Source: Jongsikchunia kroppenstedtii DSM 45133
GTDB taxonomy: Bacteria > Actinomycetota > Actinomycetes > Mycobacteriales > Mycobacteriaceae
Reading direction: 5' to 3'
Length of the DNA stretch: 64,000 nt
Assembly (NCBI RefSeq): GCF_000380485.1
Contig: NZ_AQYG01000037.1
Coordinates: 1 to 64,000, forward strand
Shown: positions 42,048 to 50,224 of the stretch, one piece after another
How the letters are laid out: each line of letters begins with the position of its first letter
How positions within the stretch are numbered: the stretch's first letter is position 1
Made by a program: the position numbers and the translations under genes
Notes under the pieces: generated by a model
The model's input: only the letters and a program-made list of their open reading frames with translations
Told to the model about the DNA's origin: nothing
Database searches by the model: none

Positions 42048-43739
42048 ATGAACGCCACCCCGACCGCCTCGGGCCGATCCGCCGGATCGGCCAGGACCCG
42101 CGCCCGGCCGACGAAAGCGCGAAAGGCGGCGACCGCAGCGAGTGCGGCCCGGGGCATCTTCGACGACTACGGCAATGCGAAGTACAGCAATGCATTTGAC
42201 GAGATGTTCGATGCTCGCGGCGAGGTCCGCGCACCGTACCGCGGTATCCACAAGGCGCTTGCCCCATCGGCCAACGAGGAGTTGCAGGCCCGGGTCGACG
42301 CGCTGGGCCGTGCCTTCATCGACCAGGGCGTGACGTTCTCGCTGTCCGGGCAGGAACGGCCGTTTCCGCTCGATGTCGTCCCGCGGGTGATCTCGGCGGC
42401 CGAGTGGTCCAAGCTCGAGCGCGGTATCACGCAGCGCGTGCAGGCGCTGGAGATGTTCCTCGCCGACGTCTACAGCGAGCAGGAGATCCTGCGCGACGGC
42501 GTGGTGCCGAAGCGACTGGTGACGTCGTGCCAGCACTTCCATCGGCAGGCGGCCGGAATCGTCCCGCCGAACGGCGTGCGCATCCACGTCGCCGGCATCG
42601 ACCTGATTCGCGACGAGCACGGCGACTTCCGGGTCCTCGAGGACAATCTGCGGTCGCCGTCCGGGGTGTCTTACGTGATGGAGAACCGCCGAACGATGGC
42701 GCGGGTGTTCCCGGATCTGTTCTCATCCCATCGAGTTCGCGCGGTCGGTGACTATGCGACGCATCTGCTGCGGGCGCTGCGCGCGGCCTCGGCGTTCAAC
42801 GAGGCCGACCCGACCATCGTGGTGCTCACGCCCGGCGTCGCGAACTCCGCCTACTTCGAGCATTCGCTGCTGGCCCGGCAGATGGGAGTCGAGCTGGTCG
42901 AGGGGCGAGACTTGTTCTGCCGTGACAACGACGTCTACATGCGCACCACCGAGGGCGAGCAGCGCGTGCACGTCATCTACCGCCGGATCGACGATGAGTT
43001 CCTGGATCCCCTGCAGTTCCGGCCGGATTCGGTGCTCGGTGTGCCGGGTCTGCTGAACGCGGCGCGGGCGGGCAACGTCGTGATCTCCAGCGCCGTCGGC
43101 AACGGGGTCGGAGACGACAAGCTCACGTACACCTATGTGCCGCAGATCATCGAGTACTACCTGGGCGAGAAGCCGGTGCTGGGCAACGTCGAAACGCTGC
43201 GGTGCTGGCTGCCCGAGGAGCGTGACGAGGTGCTGGACCGGCTCGACGAGCTGGTGGTGAAGCCCGTCGAGGGGTCGGGCGGCTACGGCATCGTGTTCGG
43301 GCCCGATGCGACGCAGGCCGAGCGGGACACGTTGGCACGCAAGGTGAAGGCCCACCCGCGGGATTGGATCGCGCAACCGGTGGTGCAGCTGTCAACGGTG
43401 CCGACGAAGGTCGGCGACGGCCTGGCGCCGCGCCATGTCGATCTCCGGCCGTTCGCGGTCAACGACGGCGAGAACGTCTGGGTGTTGCCGGGCGGGCTCA
43501 CGCGCGTGGCGCTGCCCGAGGGTTCACTGGTGGTCAACTCCAGCCAGGGCGGCGGCTCCAAGGACACCTGGGTGCTGGCGCCGCGCAGCTCCGATGACGA
43601 GCGGGAGCTGTCCGGCGATGAGTTGGTGCGCACCAGCGACCTGCCGACCAGCAACAGCACTGATCAGGGGCCGGAAGTCGTCTCCAGCCAACAGCAACAG
43701 CAACAGCAACAGCGGGCGGACGGCGGTGATCGCCGATGA
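42048..43739 (+). CDS. Circularly permuted ATP-grasp protein (COG2308, Rv2411c-like)
   Basis: A 563-residue protein of the DUF404/DUF407 type, a permuted ATP-grasp enzyme. Recognisable segments are YGNAKYSNAFDEMFDARGEVR, FLADVYSEQEILRDGVVP, LRVLEDNLRSPSGVSYVMENR-like VLEDNLRSPSGVSYVMENRR (Mg/ATP site), LVVKPVEGSGGYGIVFG and the ending LPGGLTRVALPEGSLVVNSSQGGGSKDTW. Such enzymes are predicted to form peptide or amide bonds, and they occur with alpha-E and transglutaminase proteins, as here. ATG 42048 is taken over the open frame from 42018. The N-terminus is basic and Ala/Arg-rich, and the C-terminus ends in an eight-glutamine run from a CAACAG repeat. The stop overlaps the next ATG. Confidence 0.9.
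   Translation: MNATPTASGRSAGSARTRARPTKARKAATAASAARGIFDDYGNAKYSNAFDEMFDARGEVRAPYRGIHKALAPSANEELQARVDALGRAFIDQGVTFSLSGQERPFPLDVVPRVISAAEWSKLERGITQRVQALEMFLADVYSEQEILRDGVVPKRLVTSCQHFHRQAAGIVPPNGVRIHVAGIDLIRDEHGDFRVLEDNLRSPSGVSYVMENRRTMARVFPDLFSSHRVRAVGDYATHLLRALRAASAFNEADPTIVVLTPGVANSAYFEHSLLARQMGVELVEGRDLFCRDNDVYMRTTEGEQRVHVIYRRIDDEFLDPLQFRPDSVLGVPGLLNAARAGNVVISSAVGNGVGDDKLTYTYVPQIIEYYLGEKPVLGNVETLRCWLPEERDEVLDRLDELVVKPVEGSGGYGIVFGPDATQAERDTLARKVKAHPRDWIAQPVVQLSTVPTKVGDGLAPRHVDLRPFAVNDGENVWVLPGGLTRVALPEGSLVVNSSQGGGSKDTWVLAPRSSDDERELSGDELVRTSDLPTSNSTDQGPEVVSSQQQQQQQQRADGGDRR
43689..43712 (+). repeat. CAACAG hexanucleotide repeat, four units
   Basis: Four perfect CAACAG units encode eight glutamines near the C-terminus of the ATP-grasp protein. 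Slippage would change length by two residues per unit without a frameshift. Confidence 0.85.
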
Positions 43740-44728
43740 TGCTGGCGCGCAACGCCGAATCGCTGTTCTGGATCGGCCGCTACGTGGAGCGGGCCGACGA
43801 TACCGCCCGCATCCTGGATGTCGCGGTGCATCAGCTGCTCGAGGACGCGACCGTCGATCCCGACCGCACCTGTCGGCTGGTGCTGCAGGTGCTCGGCATG
43901 GCCGAGCCGCCGGCCGACGAGGAGCTGGGTGTTCGGTCGCTCACCGAGCGGGTGGCATACGGCGCGGAGGGCTCGGGCTCGATCGCCGACTCGATCGCCC
44001 AGGCGCGCGGAAATGCCCGCGGGGCACGAGAAGTCACGTCCAGCGAGATGTGGGAGTGTTTGAACACCACCTATAACGGCCTCGCCGATGCCGAGCGGGC
44101 GGCGCGGCGGCTGGGTCCCCACGAGTATCTCTCGTATGTGAAGAACCGTGCGGCGATGTTCGCCGGGCTCACCGACGCCACTCTCAGCCGCGACGACGGC
44201 TACCGATTCCTGTTGCTGGGCCGGTCGATCGAGCGCGTGGACATGACGGTGCGCATGCTGCTGTCGCGGGCGGGGGACAGGTCGAGCTCGCCCGCCTGGG
44301 TCACTGTGCTGCGGTCGGCAGGGGCGCATGACACGTACCTGCGGACCTATCGCGGTGCCCTGGACGCCAATCGCGTGGTCGAATTCATGTTGCTGGACAG
44401 GCTGTTTCCGCGGTCGGTTTTCCACGCGATCACCCTGGCCGAACTGTGCCTGCAGGAATTGGACAGCCGCAACACCAGTCGGGTCGGTGCCCGGGCTGAG
44501 GCGCAACGGCTGCTGGGCCGGGCCCGCAGTGGCCTCGAGTTCATGCCTCCGGGAATGCTTCTCGACGAACTGCAGCAGCGGCTGATGGATCTGCAAGCGA
44601 CGTGTCGGGACGTCACCGAAGCCGTCACGCAGCAGTATTTCCATGTCGCACCATATGTTTCGTGGGCCGGTGTCAGCGCGAGCGATGCCGATCCGCGCGA
44701 GCATGCCATCGAGGAGGGTGAGCTATGA
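43736..44728 (+). CDS. Alpha-E domain protein (DUF403, COG2307, Rv2410c-like)
   Basis: A 330-residue all-helical protein of the alpha-E family: MMLARNAESLFWIGRYVERADDTARILD at the N-terminus is the family hallmark, and RDDGYRFLLLGRSIERVDMTVRMLLSR repeats the same arginine-rich helix. The fold contains two such helical units. Alpha-E proteins nearly always occur with the ATP-grasp protein of the preceding gene and a transglutaminase-like protein; comparative-genomics work proposes a peptide-forming or peptide-modifying system. Both junctions are four-base ATGA overlaps (43736-43739, 44725-44728), so the three proteins are made in step. Confidence 0.9.
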   Translation: MMLARNAESLFWIGRYVERADDTARILDVAVHQLLEDATVDPDRTCRLVLQVLGMAEPPADEELGVRSLTERVAYGAEGSGSIADSIAQARGNARGAREVTSSEMWECLNTTYNGLADAERAARRLGPHEYLSYVKNRAAMFAGLTDATLSRDDGYRFLLLGRSIERVDMTVRMLLSRAGDRSSSPAWVTVLRSAGAHDTYLRTYRGALDANRVVEFMLLDRLFPRSVFHAITLAELCLQELDSRNTSRVGARAEAQRLLGRARSGLEFMPPGMLLDELQQRLMDLQATCRDVTEAVTQQYFHVAPYVSWAGVSASDADPREHAIEEGEL

Positions 44729-45573
44729 CGATGCGGCTACGGGTGGTGCACTCCACCGGATTCGCCTACAACGCGCCCGTCACCTCGTCTTACAACGAGG
44801 CGCGGCTGACCCCGCGCAGTGACCACCGGCAGAACGTCATCGTGAACCGCGTCGAGACCGTGCCGGCGACCCGCTCGTATCGCTACATCGACTACTGGGG
44901 GACGGCCGTCACCGCCTTCGATCTGCATGCGCCCCATGAGGAATTGGAAGTATCGGGTGCCTCGGTGGTGGAGACCGAGCCGGAGGAGTATCCGGACGAT
45001 GCCGAGCGCGTCGAGTGGGAGGACCTCCCCGGCGAGTACGTGGCCGATCGTTTCGACGAATACCTGACATTCACCAAGTACGTGCCGCGCAACCGCACCC
45101 TGGCGGCGACGGCGCGCAAGCTGGCGAAGGGCTTCACGCCGCGCGGCGCGGTGCGAGAGGTGTGCAAGTGGGTGCACGAGGAGATCGAATACGTGCAGGG
45201 CACGACCGGGGTGCACACTTCGGCGGTCGACGCCTGGAAGGAACGCAAGGGCGTCTGCCAGGACTACGCGCACCTGACGCTGGTCCTGTTGCGCAGCTTG
45301 GGAATTCCGGCCCGTTACGTGTCCGGATACTTCCACTCGAATCCGGACGCGCCGATCGGTGAGACGGTCGAGGGCGAGAGCCACGCCTGGATAGAGGCAT
45401 GGACCGGTGCCTGGAGCGGATACGACCCGACGAATGACATTCCGATCGGGGAACGACACGTGTCGGTCGGCCTGGGCCGCGACTATTCGGACGTATCGCC
45501 GCTCAAGGGCATCTACACCGGTGGCGGCGCGACCGATCTGGACGTCGTCGTGGAGATCACCCGACTGGCCTGA
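44725..45573 (+). CDS. Transglutaminase-like cysteine peptidase/transferase (COG1305, Rv2409c-like)
   Basis: A 282-residue protein with an N-terminal beta-sandwich (RVVHSTGFAYNAPVTSSYNEARLTPR) and a transglutaminase core. The catalytic triad is complete: Cys in RKGVCQDYAHL (about residue 178), His in GESHAWIEAW (about 220) and Asp in GYDPTND (about 235). No signal peptide is visible, so it acts in the cytosol. In this operon it may cleave or exchange peptide bonds made by the ATP-grasp enzyme (inference from the conserved gene trio). It is the last gene of the trio; the next gene starts 80 bases later with its own ribosome-binding site. Confidence 0.9.
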   Translation: MTMRLRVVHSTGFAYNAPVTSSYNEARLTPRSDHRQNVIVNRVETVPATRSYRYIDYWGTAVTAFDLHAPHEELEVSGASVVETEPEEYPDDAERVEWEDLPGEYVADRFDEYLTFTKYVPRNRTLAATARKLAKGFTPRGAVREVCKWVHEEIEYVQGTTGVHTSAVDAWKERKGVCQDYAHLTLVLLRSLGIPARYVSGYFHSNPDAPIGETVEGESHAWIEAWTGAWSGYDPTNDIPIGERHVSVGLGRDYSDVSPLKGIYTGGGATDLDVVVEITRLA

Positions 45574-45653
45574 CGTTCGGCGCACGGCGAGTCGACTGTG
45601 ATCGGCGTTACAGTGGAATTCGGCGGGGCGGGGGCTCGGCCGGAAGGAGCGTC

Positions 45654-46940
45654 GTGTCGTTGAGCGGAGCCACGAACCCCTGGGTGGCATTGCGCCCGGG
45701 CATGGATGCTTCGCGGGTCGCGCGGGACGTGGAGTCGGCGCACGACGCGTTCCTGCTGCAGGGCGAGTCCGCCGCCGATGTGCGGCCGGTGGTGCTCGAC
45801 TCCTGGCAGCGCAGCCTGCGCAACGGTGTGGATCCGGACTCCGAGACGACGGACTCCTGGGCGGACGCCGACCTGCGTTCGTATCGGAATTCGCATCCGA
45901 TGTCCATCGTGCGGCCCATCGTCCGACGCCTGTTGCTCGACGACATCGCGGAGACCGGGCTGCTGGTGGCGATCAGCGATGCCGACGGCCGACTGCTATG
46001 GGTTGAGGGCGATCATGCCGCGAAAGACCGTGCGGCACTGATGAATTTCGCGGAAGGCGCGGACTGGAGCGAACGGCGCGTGGGGACCAACGCCCCCGGC
46101 ACCGCGCTGGTGGTCGACGACTGCGTACAGATCTTCGCGTCGGAGCATTTCAGCCGGGTGGTGCAGGACTGGAGTTGTTCGGCCGCGCCCGTGCACGACC
46201 CGCTCTCCGGTGCGATGCTCGGCGCGATCGACATCACCGGCGGCCCACGGGTCGCCGCGCCGGAGGTGCTGTCGCTGGTGCGGGCCACCGTCGCCGCGGC
46301 GGAGGCGCATCTGAGTCTCAAGGCGGCGGGCGCGGCGCTCGGCTCCCAGGTCCGGACCGGCAGCACGCTCTCGGTGTTGGGCGGCCCGGCGGAGCTGGTC
46401 CACGAGGGACGCCGCATCCAGCTGTCTCGACGGCATGCCGAGGTGCTCTTGCTGCTCTCCGAGAACCCGGAGGGCATGTCGGCCGATCGGCTCGCGGTGC
46501 TGCTCGACGAGGCCGACCTGGACGCGGTCACCGTACGAGCGGAGGTGTCGCGGCTGCGGCGCGTGCTGGGCCCGGACGCGGTCACCTCGCGGCCGTACCG
46601 GCTGGCGATACCGCTGCGGACCGATGTTGCGGCGGTGCGATCGGCGTTGGATGGCGGCGATACCTCGGGAGCCTTGGGCCGGTACCGCGGGCCGCTCCTG
46701 CCGGAGTCGAATGCGCCCGGCATCGTCGAGCTGCGCGAGGAACTGCGGACCGCGATGCGTGCCGCGTTGCTGCGGGCGGCCGAACCCGGCCTCATGCGGG
46801 AATGGACCCTGGCCGCGGACGGGCGTGACGACCGCGACTGCTGGGCGGCGTACCGGGCGTTGCTGGATCCGGCCAGCGCGCGATATGCGCAGGCCAGCGC
46901 CCGAATCGAACTCTTGGACCGACGCTTCGGCCGGGGGTGA
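45654..46940 (+). CDS. GAF-domain transcriptional regulator (AcoR-like N-terminus, winged-helix C-terminus)
   Basis: A 428-residue regulator. The N-terminal half matches the GAF sensor of acetoin/alcohol activators (PVVLDSWQRSLRNGVDPD, then VWVEGD-like LLWVEGDHAAKDRAALMNFAEGADWSERRVGTNAPGTAL, about 45-160). Instead of the AAA+ sigma-54 domain and Fis helix of AcoR, the C-terminus has a winged helix (LSRRHAEVLLLLSENPEGMSADRLAVLL...VRAEVSRLRRVLG, about 260-310) and a helical end. It directly precedes an aldehyde dehydrogenase and DUF779 gene, its probable targets. The start is GTG with GAAGGAG before it; repeats of GCAAC/GTTGC at 46970 are candidate binding sites. Confidence 0.85.
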   Translation: MSLSGATNPWVALRPGMDASRVARDVESAHDAFLLQGESAADVRPVVLDSWQRSLRNGVDPDSETTDSWADADLRSYRNSHPMSIVRPIVRRLLLDDIAETGLLVAISDADGRLLWVEGDHAAKDRAALMNFAEGADWSERRVGTNAPGTALVVDDCVQIFASEHFSRVVQDWSCSAAPVHDPLSGAMLGAIDITGGPRVAAPEVLSLVRATVAAAEAHLSLKAAGAALGSQVRTGSTLSVLGGPAELVHEGRRIQLSRRHAEVLLLLSENPEGMSADRLAVLLDEADLDAVTVRAEVSRLRRVLGPDAVTSRPYRLAIPLRTDVAAVRSALDGGDTSGALGRYRGPLLPESNAPGIVELREELRTAMRAALLRAAEPGLMREWTLAADGRDDRDCWAAYRALLDPASARYAQASARIELLDRRFGRG

Positions 46941-46969
46941 TCGCCCAGATCTCGTCGCTGCTGACACAC

Positions 46970-46991
46970 GCAACGTTGTTGCAACGGTTGC
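46970..46991. promoter_or_regulatory. Overlapping inverted repeats upstream of the aldehyde dehydrogenase
   Basis: GCAACGTTGTTGC (46970-46982) and GCAACGGTTGC (46981-46991) are two GCAAC/GTTGC inverted repeats sharing two bases. They lie just before a TAGTTT -10-like hexamer (46997-47002), a location suited to an activator such as the adjacent GAF regulator. Confidence 0.5.
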
Positions 46992-47052
46992 GCTCCTAGT
47001 TTGGGATCAGTGACCCGGATCACAGGCCGGGTCGAGGCAAGGAGGATGCGAC

Positions 47053-48576
47053 ATGACCGTTTACGCCCGACCTGGGACCGCCGGCGCCGCGATGGCCTAC
47101 CAATCGCGATACGACAACTGGATCGGCGGCGAATGGGTGCCACCGGTGAAAGGGCAGTACTTCGAGAATCCGACCCCGGTGACCGGCGAGACCTTCTGCG
47201 AGGTTGCCCGATCCACGGCCGAGGACATCGACCTGGCCCTCGATGCGGCGCATGCCGCGGCACCGGCCTGGGGCGAGACGTCCGCCGCCGAACGCGCCGT
47301 GGTCCTCAACAAGATCGCTGACCGCATCGAGGAGAACCTGGAGGCGATCGCGCTCGCCGAGTCGTGGGACAACGGCAAGCCGATCCGGGAGACCCTCAAC
47401 GCCGACATCCCGCTCGCGATCGATCACTTCCGCTACTTCGCGGGAGCCATTCGCGCACAGGAGGGTTCGCTGTCCGAGATCGACTCGCAGACCGTCGCGT
47501 ACCACTTCCACGAGCCGCTAGGGGTTGTCGGACAGATCATTCCGTGGAACTTCCCGATCCTGATGGCCACCTGGAAGCTGGCTCCGGCGCTCGCCGCCGG
47601 CAACGCGGTGGTCATCAAGCCTGCGGAGCAGACGCCGGCCTCGGTCCTGTTCCTGTTCAGCATCATCGGCGACCTGCTGCCGCCGGGCGTCGTCAACATC
47701 GTCAACGGTTTCGGCACCGAAGCCGGCAAGCCGCTCGCGTCGAGCAACCGGATCGCCAAGATCGCGTTCACCGGTGAGACCACCACCGGGCGCCTGATCA
47801 TGCAGTACGCGTCGCAGAATCTGATCCCGGTCACGCTGGAACTCGGTGGCAAGAGCCCGAACATCTTCTTCTCGGATGTGTTGGCGGCCAACGACGATTA
47901 TCAGGACAAGGCGCTCGAGGGCTTCGCGATGTTCGCGCTGAACCAGGGCGAGGTCTGCACCTGCCCGTCGCGGTCGCTGATCCAGCACGACATCTACGAC
48001 GAGTTCCTCGCGCTGGCGGCCATCCGCACCAAGGCGATTCGGCAGGGCGACCCGCTGGATACCGAAACGATGATCGGTGCGCAGGCGTCCAACGATCAGT
48101 ACGAGAAGATCCTGTCGTATATCGAGATCGGTAAAGGCGAAGGCGCGCAGGTGCTTACCGGTGGCGAGAAGGCTGATCTGGGCGGCGATCTCTCCGGTGG
48201 CTATTACATCCAGCCGACCATCTTCACGGGCGACAACAAGATGCGCATCTTCCAGGAGGAGATCTTCGGCCCCGTGGTGTCGGTGACGTCGTTCAACGAC
48301 TTCGATGACGCGATCTCGATCGCCAATGACACGCTGTACGGCCTGGGAGCCGGCGTCTGGTCGCGCGATGGCGGCGTCGCCTACCGGGCCGGCCGGGCCA
48401 TCAAGGCCGGCCGCGTGTGGACGAACACCTATCACCAGTACCCGGCGCACGCGGCGTTCGGCGGCTACAAGCAGTCCGGGATCGGCCGGGAGAACCACAA
48501 GATGATGCTCGACCACTATCAGCAGACCAAGAATCTGCTGGTGTCGTATGCACCGAAGGCTCAAGGATTCTTCTGA
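47053..48576 (+). CDS. exaC: NAD-dependent aldehyde dehydrogenase (ExaC/AldB type)
   Basis: A 507-residue aldehyde dehydrogenase oxidising acetaldehyde or related aldehydes to acids. It has the cofactor and active-site motifs [23 protein letters not shown] (about 160-182), [23 protein letters not shown] (general-base Glu about 265) and [11 protein letters not shown] (nucleophilic Cys about 302). The ending [21 protein letters not shown] and C-terminal QGFF are typical of the ExaC/AcoD group found with GAF activators. A strong AAGGAGG ribosome-binding site precedes the ATG at 47053. The stop overlaps the DUF779 start by one base (TGATG). Confidence 0.93.
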   Translation: MTVYARPGTAGAAMAYQSRYDNWIGGEWVPPVKGQYFENPTPVTGETFCEVARSTAEDIDLALDAAHAAAPAWGETSAAERAVVLNKIADRIEENLEAIALAESWDNGKPIRETLNADIPLAIDHFRYFAGAIRAQEGSLSEIDSQTVAYHFHEPLGVVGQIIPWNFPILMATWKLAPALAAGNAVVIKPAEQTPASVLFLFSIIGDLLPPGVVNIVNGFGTEAGKPLASSNRIAKIAFTGETTTGRLIMQYASQNLIPVTLELGGKSPNIFFSDVLAANDDYQDKALEGFAMFALNQGEVCTCPSRSLIQHDIYDEFLALAAIRTKAIRQGDPLDTETMIGAQASNDQYEKILSYIEIGKGEGAQVLTGGEKADLGGDLSGGYYIQPTIFTGDNKMRIFQEEIFGPVVSVTSFNDFDDAISIANDTLYGLGAGVWSRDGGVAYRAGRAIKAGRVWTNTYHQYPAHAAFGGYKQSGIGRENHKMMLDHYQQTKNLLVSYAPKAQGFF

Positions 48577-49094
48577 TGGTTCCTGCCCGGGCACTGGCCA
48601 CCGCGGGGGCGATGGATCTGCTCCGTCGCCTCCGCGGTATGCACGGCGGGCTGATGATGCATCAGTCCGGCGGCTGCTGCGACGGGTCGTCCCCGATGTG
48701 TTACCCCGCAGGCGAATTCATCGTCGGTGACCGCGATGTACTGCTCGGGCTGCTGGATCTGCGACTGGCGCCGGGCGAGGTGCCGACCTCGCTCCCGGAC
48801 GGCGACGATGCCGTGCCGCTGTGGATCTCCGGTTCGCAGTTCGACGTATGGAGCCACACGCAACTCGTGCTCGACGTGGTGCCCGGCCGTGGCGGCGGAT
48901 TCAGCCTGGAATCGCCTGAGGGGATGCGATTCCTCACGCGGGGAAGAGTTTTCACCGATGAAGAACGCTCCGCGCTGGCTAGTGACGGGGTTGTCACCGG
49001 CGCCGACTGGGAGGCCGGCCGACGACCGGCGGTACCGGGAGAGCCGACCGTCGTCGCCGAGGCGTCGGAGGCCTGCCCGGTGCCAGGTCGTTGA
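48576..49094 (+). CDS. DUF779 family protein
   Basis: A 172-residue protein of the DUF779 type, recognised by HGGLMMHQSGGCCDGSSPMCYP (adjacent Cys pair plus a third Cys, a possible metal site), EFIVGDRDVLLG and SQFDVWSHTQLVLDVVPGRGGGFSLESPEGMRFLTRGRVFT. DUF779 genes regularly follow exaC-type aldehyde dehydrogenases, so an accessory role in aldehyde oxidation is likely but untested to my knowledge. The ATG (48576) overlaps the dehydrogenase stop; the frame open to 48417 is a shadow. The C-terminal 35 residues are a variable Glu/Pro-rich tail. Confidence 0.87.
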   Translation: MVPARALATAGAMDLLRRLRGMHGGLMMHQSGGCCDGSSPMCYPAGEFIVGDRDVLLGLLDLRLAPGEVPTSLPDGDDAVPLWISGSQFDVWSHTQLVLDVVPGRGGGFSLESPEGMRFLTRGRVFTDEERSALASDGVVTGADWEAGRRPAVPGEPTVVAEASEACPVPGR

Positions 49095-49106
49095 AACCGG
49101 TTGTGA

Positions 49107-49514
49107 CTAGAGCTGTTTGAGGTCGGTGGGCGCCCAGACAGCGCGCATCGACGAGATCTTGCCGTCGGCGTCGAAGACCATGATGTCGACAGGGGTGATC
49201 TCGAACCGCATATCGGCATTGACACCGGTCACCAGCGTGAACTCGAACACGGCAGTGTCGCCGGCGATCTTCTTCCAGTTCAGCTTCGCGGAGCGCTCAG
49301 CCATGTTGGTGATGATGCTGTAGAACTCGACGAGCTGCTCGCGGGTGTTGCGGACGTCGGAGCCGATCGGATCCTCGACCGTCGCGGATGGCGCGTACAG
49401 ATCCGCGATCTCCTCGGCGGTGCCGCTGTCGAGGAGATTGACGTATGCCTCGACGACGGGGGCGATCTTGCTCGCCAGTTCGGTGTTCTTCTGCTCGAAA
49501 TCGAAAGTCGTCAT
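49107..49514 (-). CDS. Ketosteroid-isomerase-like SnoaL/NTF2-fold protein
   Basis: A 135-residue protein that aligns over its length with bacterial delta5-3-ketosteroid isomerase. The three catalytic residues of Pseudomonas KSI (Tyr16, Asp40, Asp103) correspond to Tyr24 (EAYVNLLDSG), Asp48 (ATVEDPIG) and Asp110 (PVDIMVFDADGKI). It could move the double bond of 5-ene-3-ketosteroids; other SnoaL-like roles are possible. A KstR-type palindrome lies 25 bases upstream of the ATG, which links it to sterol catabolism. AGGAG precedes the start. It converges on the DUF779 gene. Confidence 0.82.
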   Translation of the reverse strand: MTTFDFEQKNTELASKIAPVVEAYVNLLDSGTAEEIADLYAPSATVEDPIGSDVRNTREQLVEFYSIITNMAERSAKLNWKKIAGDTAVFEFTLVTGVNADMRFEITPVDIMVFDADGKISSMRAVWAPTDLKQL

Positions 49515-49531
49515 GGCGGTCTCCTAGGGGT

Positions 49532-49559
49532 GCGGAACTGGAACGTGTTCTAGTTCCGC
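49532..49559. promoter_or_regulatory. 28-bp near-palindrome containing a KstR-type box
   Basis: Twelve of fourteen base pairs match across 49532-49559. The core at 49539-49552, TGGAACGTGTTCTA, fits the KstR consensus TnnAACnnGTTnnA exactly. It lies just upstream of the ketosteroid-isomerase-like gene, where a repressor would block the promoter. Confidence 0.7.
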
Positions 49560-49621
49560 TGACGGTATCAGCCGCCGTGGCCCAGATGTTCGGTTTCGTT
49601 CGACTGCGCTACCCCGCGGGG

Positions 49622-50131
49622 CTACTCCGCGGGCTTGACCAGCTCACTCCAATAGCGGATGGATGTGCGTTCGTGTGCGATGGCCGCTTCGAGTGCGCGA
49701 CGCGGCCCCGGATGAGCCAGACCGCCCGCTTCGCGCAAGAACTCGTACTCCTTGAGGCGGGCCTGATGTGCCAGTAGCTGAACCCGGGCGATGGCCTCCG
49801 GGTCGGCGCCGAAGAAGACCTTGAGAATTGCCATGTCGCGCAGTTGCGGCATCTCGCCCGATGCTTGCGTCAGCCAAGAGTCCAGGGCTTCCGTACCTGC
49901 GTCGGTGATGTAGAAGCGGGTCTTCTGCCGGGCGGATTCGTCGCTCTCGGCGGTCAGCAGTCCGGCGTCGGCCAGCCGTGGTGGCTCCCGGTAGATCTGT
50001 GAGCGCTGAATCGTCCACATATGCGAGACCGTGGCGCCGATCGTGCGCTCCAGTTCGTAGGCGGTGGAACCGGGCGCCCAGCGGACGAGCCCGAGCACGA
50101 CATAGGAGGTGGGCGTCAGCCGGGGATGCAT
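49622..50131 (-). CDS. PadR-family transcriptional regulator
   Basis: A 169-residue PadR-type regulator: winged helix TPTSYVVLGLVRWAPGSTAYELERTI...IYREPPRLADAGLLTAESDESARQKTRFYITDAGTEAL (residues 6-87) and a C-terminal helical dimerisation domain (about 90-165). The start ATG has TAGAAT 6 bases upstream. A 41-bp palindrome at 50164-50204 lies between it and the divergent MpaB-family oxygenase gene, its likely operator. PadR proteins usually repress detoxification or efflux genes and respond to small phenolics; the ligand here is unknown. Confidence 0.88.
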   Translation of the reverse strand: MHPRLTPTSYVVLGLVRWAPGSTAYELERTIGATVSHMWTIQRSQIYREPPRLADAGLLTAESDESARQKTRFYITDAGTEALDSWLTQASGEMPQLRDMAILKVFFGADPEAIARVQLLAHQARLKEYEFLREAGGLAHPGPRRALEAAIAHERTSIRYWSELVKPAE

Positions 50132-50137
50132 CGGTTG

Positions 50138-50143
50138 ATTCTA
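50138..50143 (-). promoter_or_regulatory. Putative -10 element of the PadR gene
   Basis: On the minus strand TAGAAT lies 6 bases before the ATG at 50129-50131. Confidence 0.5.
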
Positions 50144-50163
50144 GAACGTCTTGCCGACGAATA

Positions 50164-50204
50164 AGGTCTATGTAATAGTCCATGTTGGACTATTACATAG
50201 ACCT
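50164..50204. promoter_or_regulatory. Perfect 19-bp inverted repeat with 3-base centre (41 bp)
   Basis: Arms 50164-50182 and 50186-50204 are exact inverted copies around TGT. The repeat contains ATGT and ACAT, the outer bases of many PadR operators, and GTCCA/TGGAC at the centre. It lies in the 93-base region between the divergent PadR and oxygenase genes. It is AT-rich (TATGTAATAG) relative to its surroundings. Confidence 0.8.
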
Positions 50205-50224
50205 CTGCATCGACGGGAGTTCGC

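Noticed and set aside
43689-43712. Repeat considered as the start of a CRISPR or minisatellite array
   Set aside because: It is only a six-base unit with no spacers and lies in frame within a gene.
49541-49550. GAACGTGTTC considered as a LexA SOS box
   Set aside because: The two GAAC/GTTC halves are separated by two bases. The actinobacterial LexA site has four, while KstR-type sites have two.
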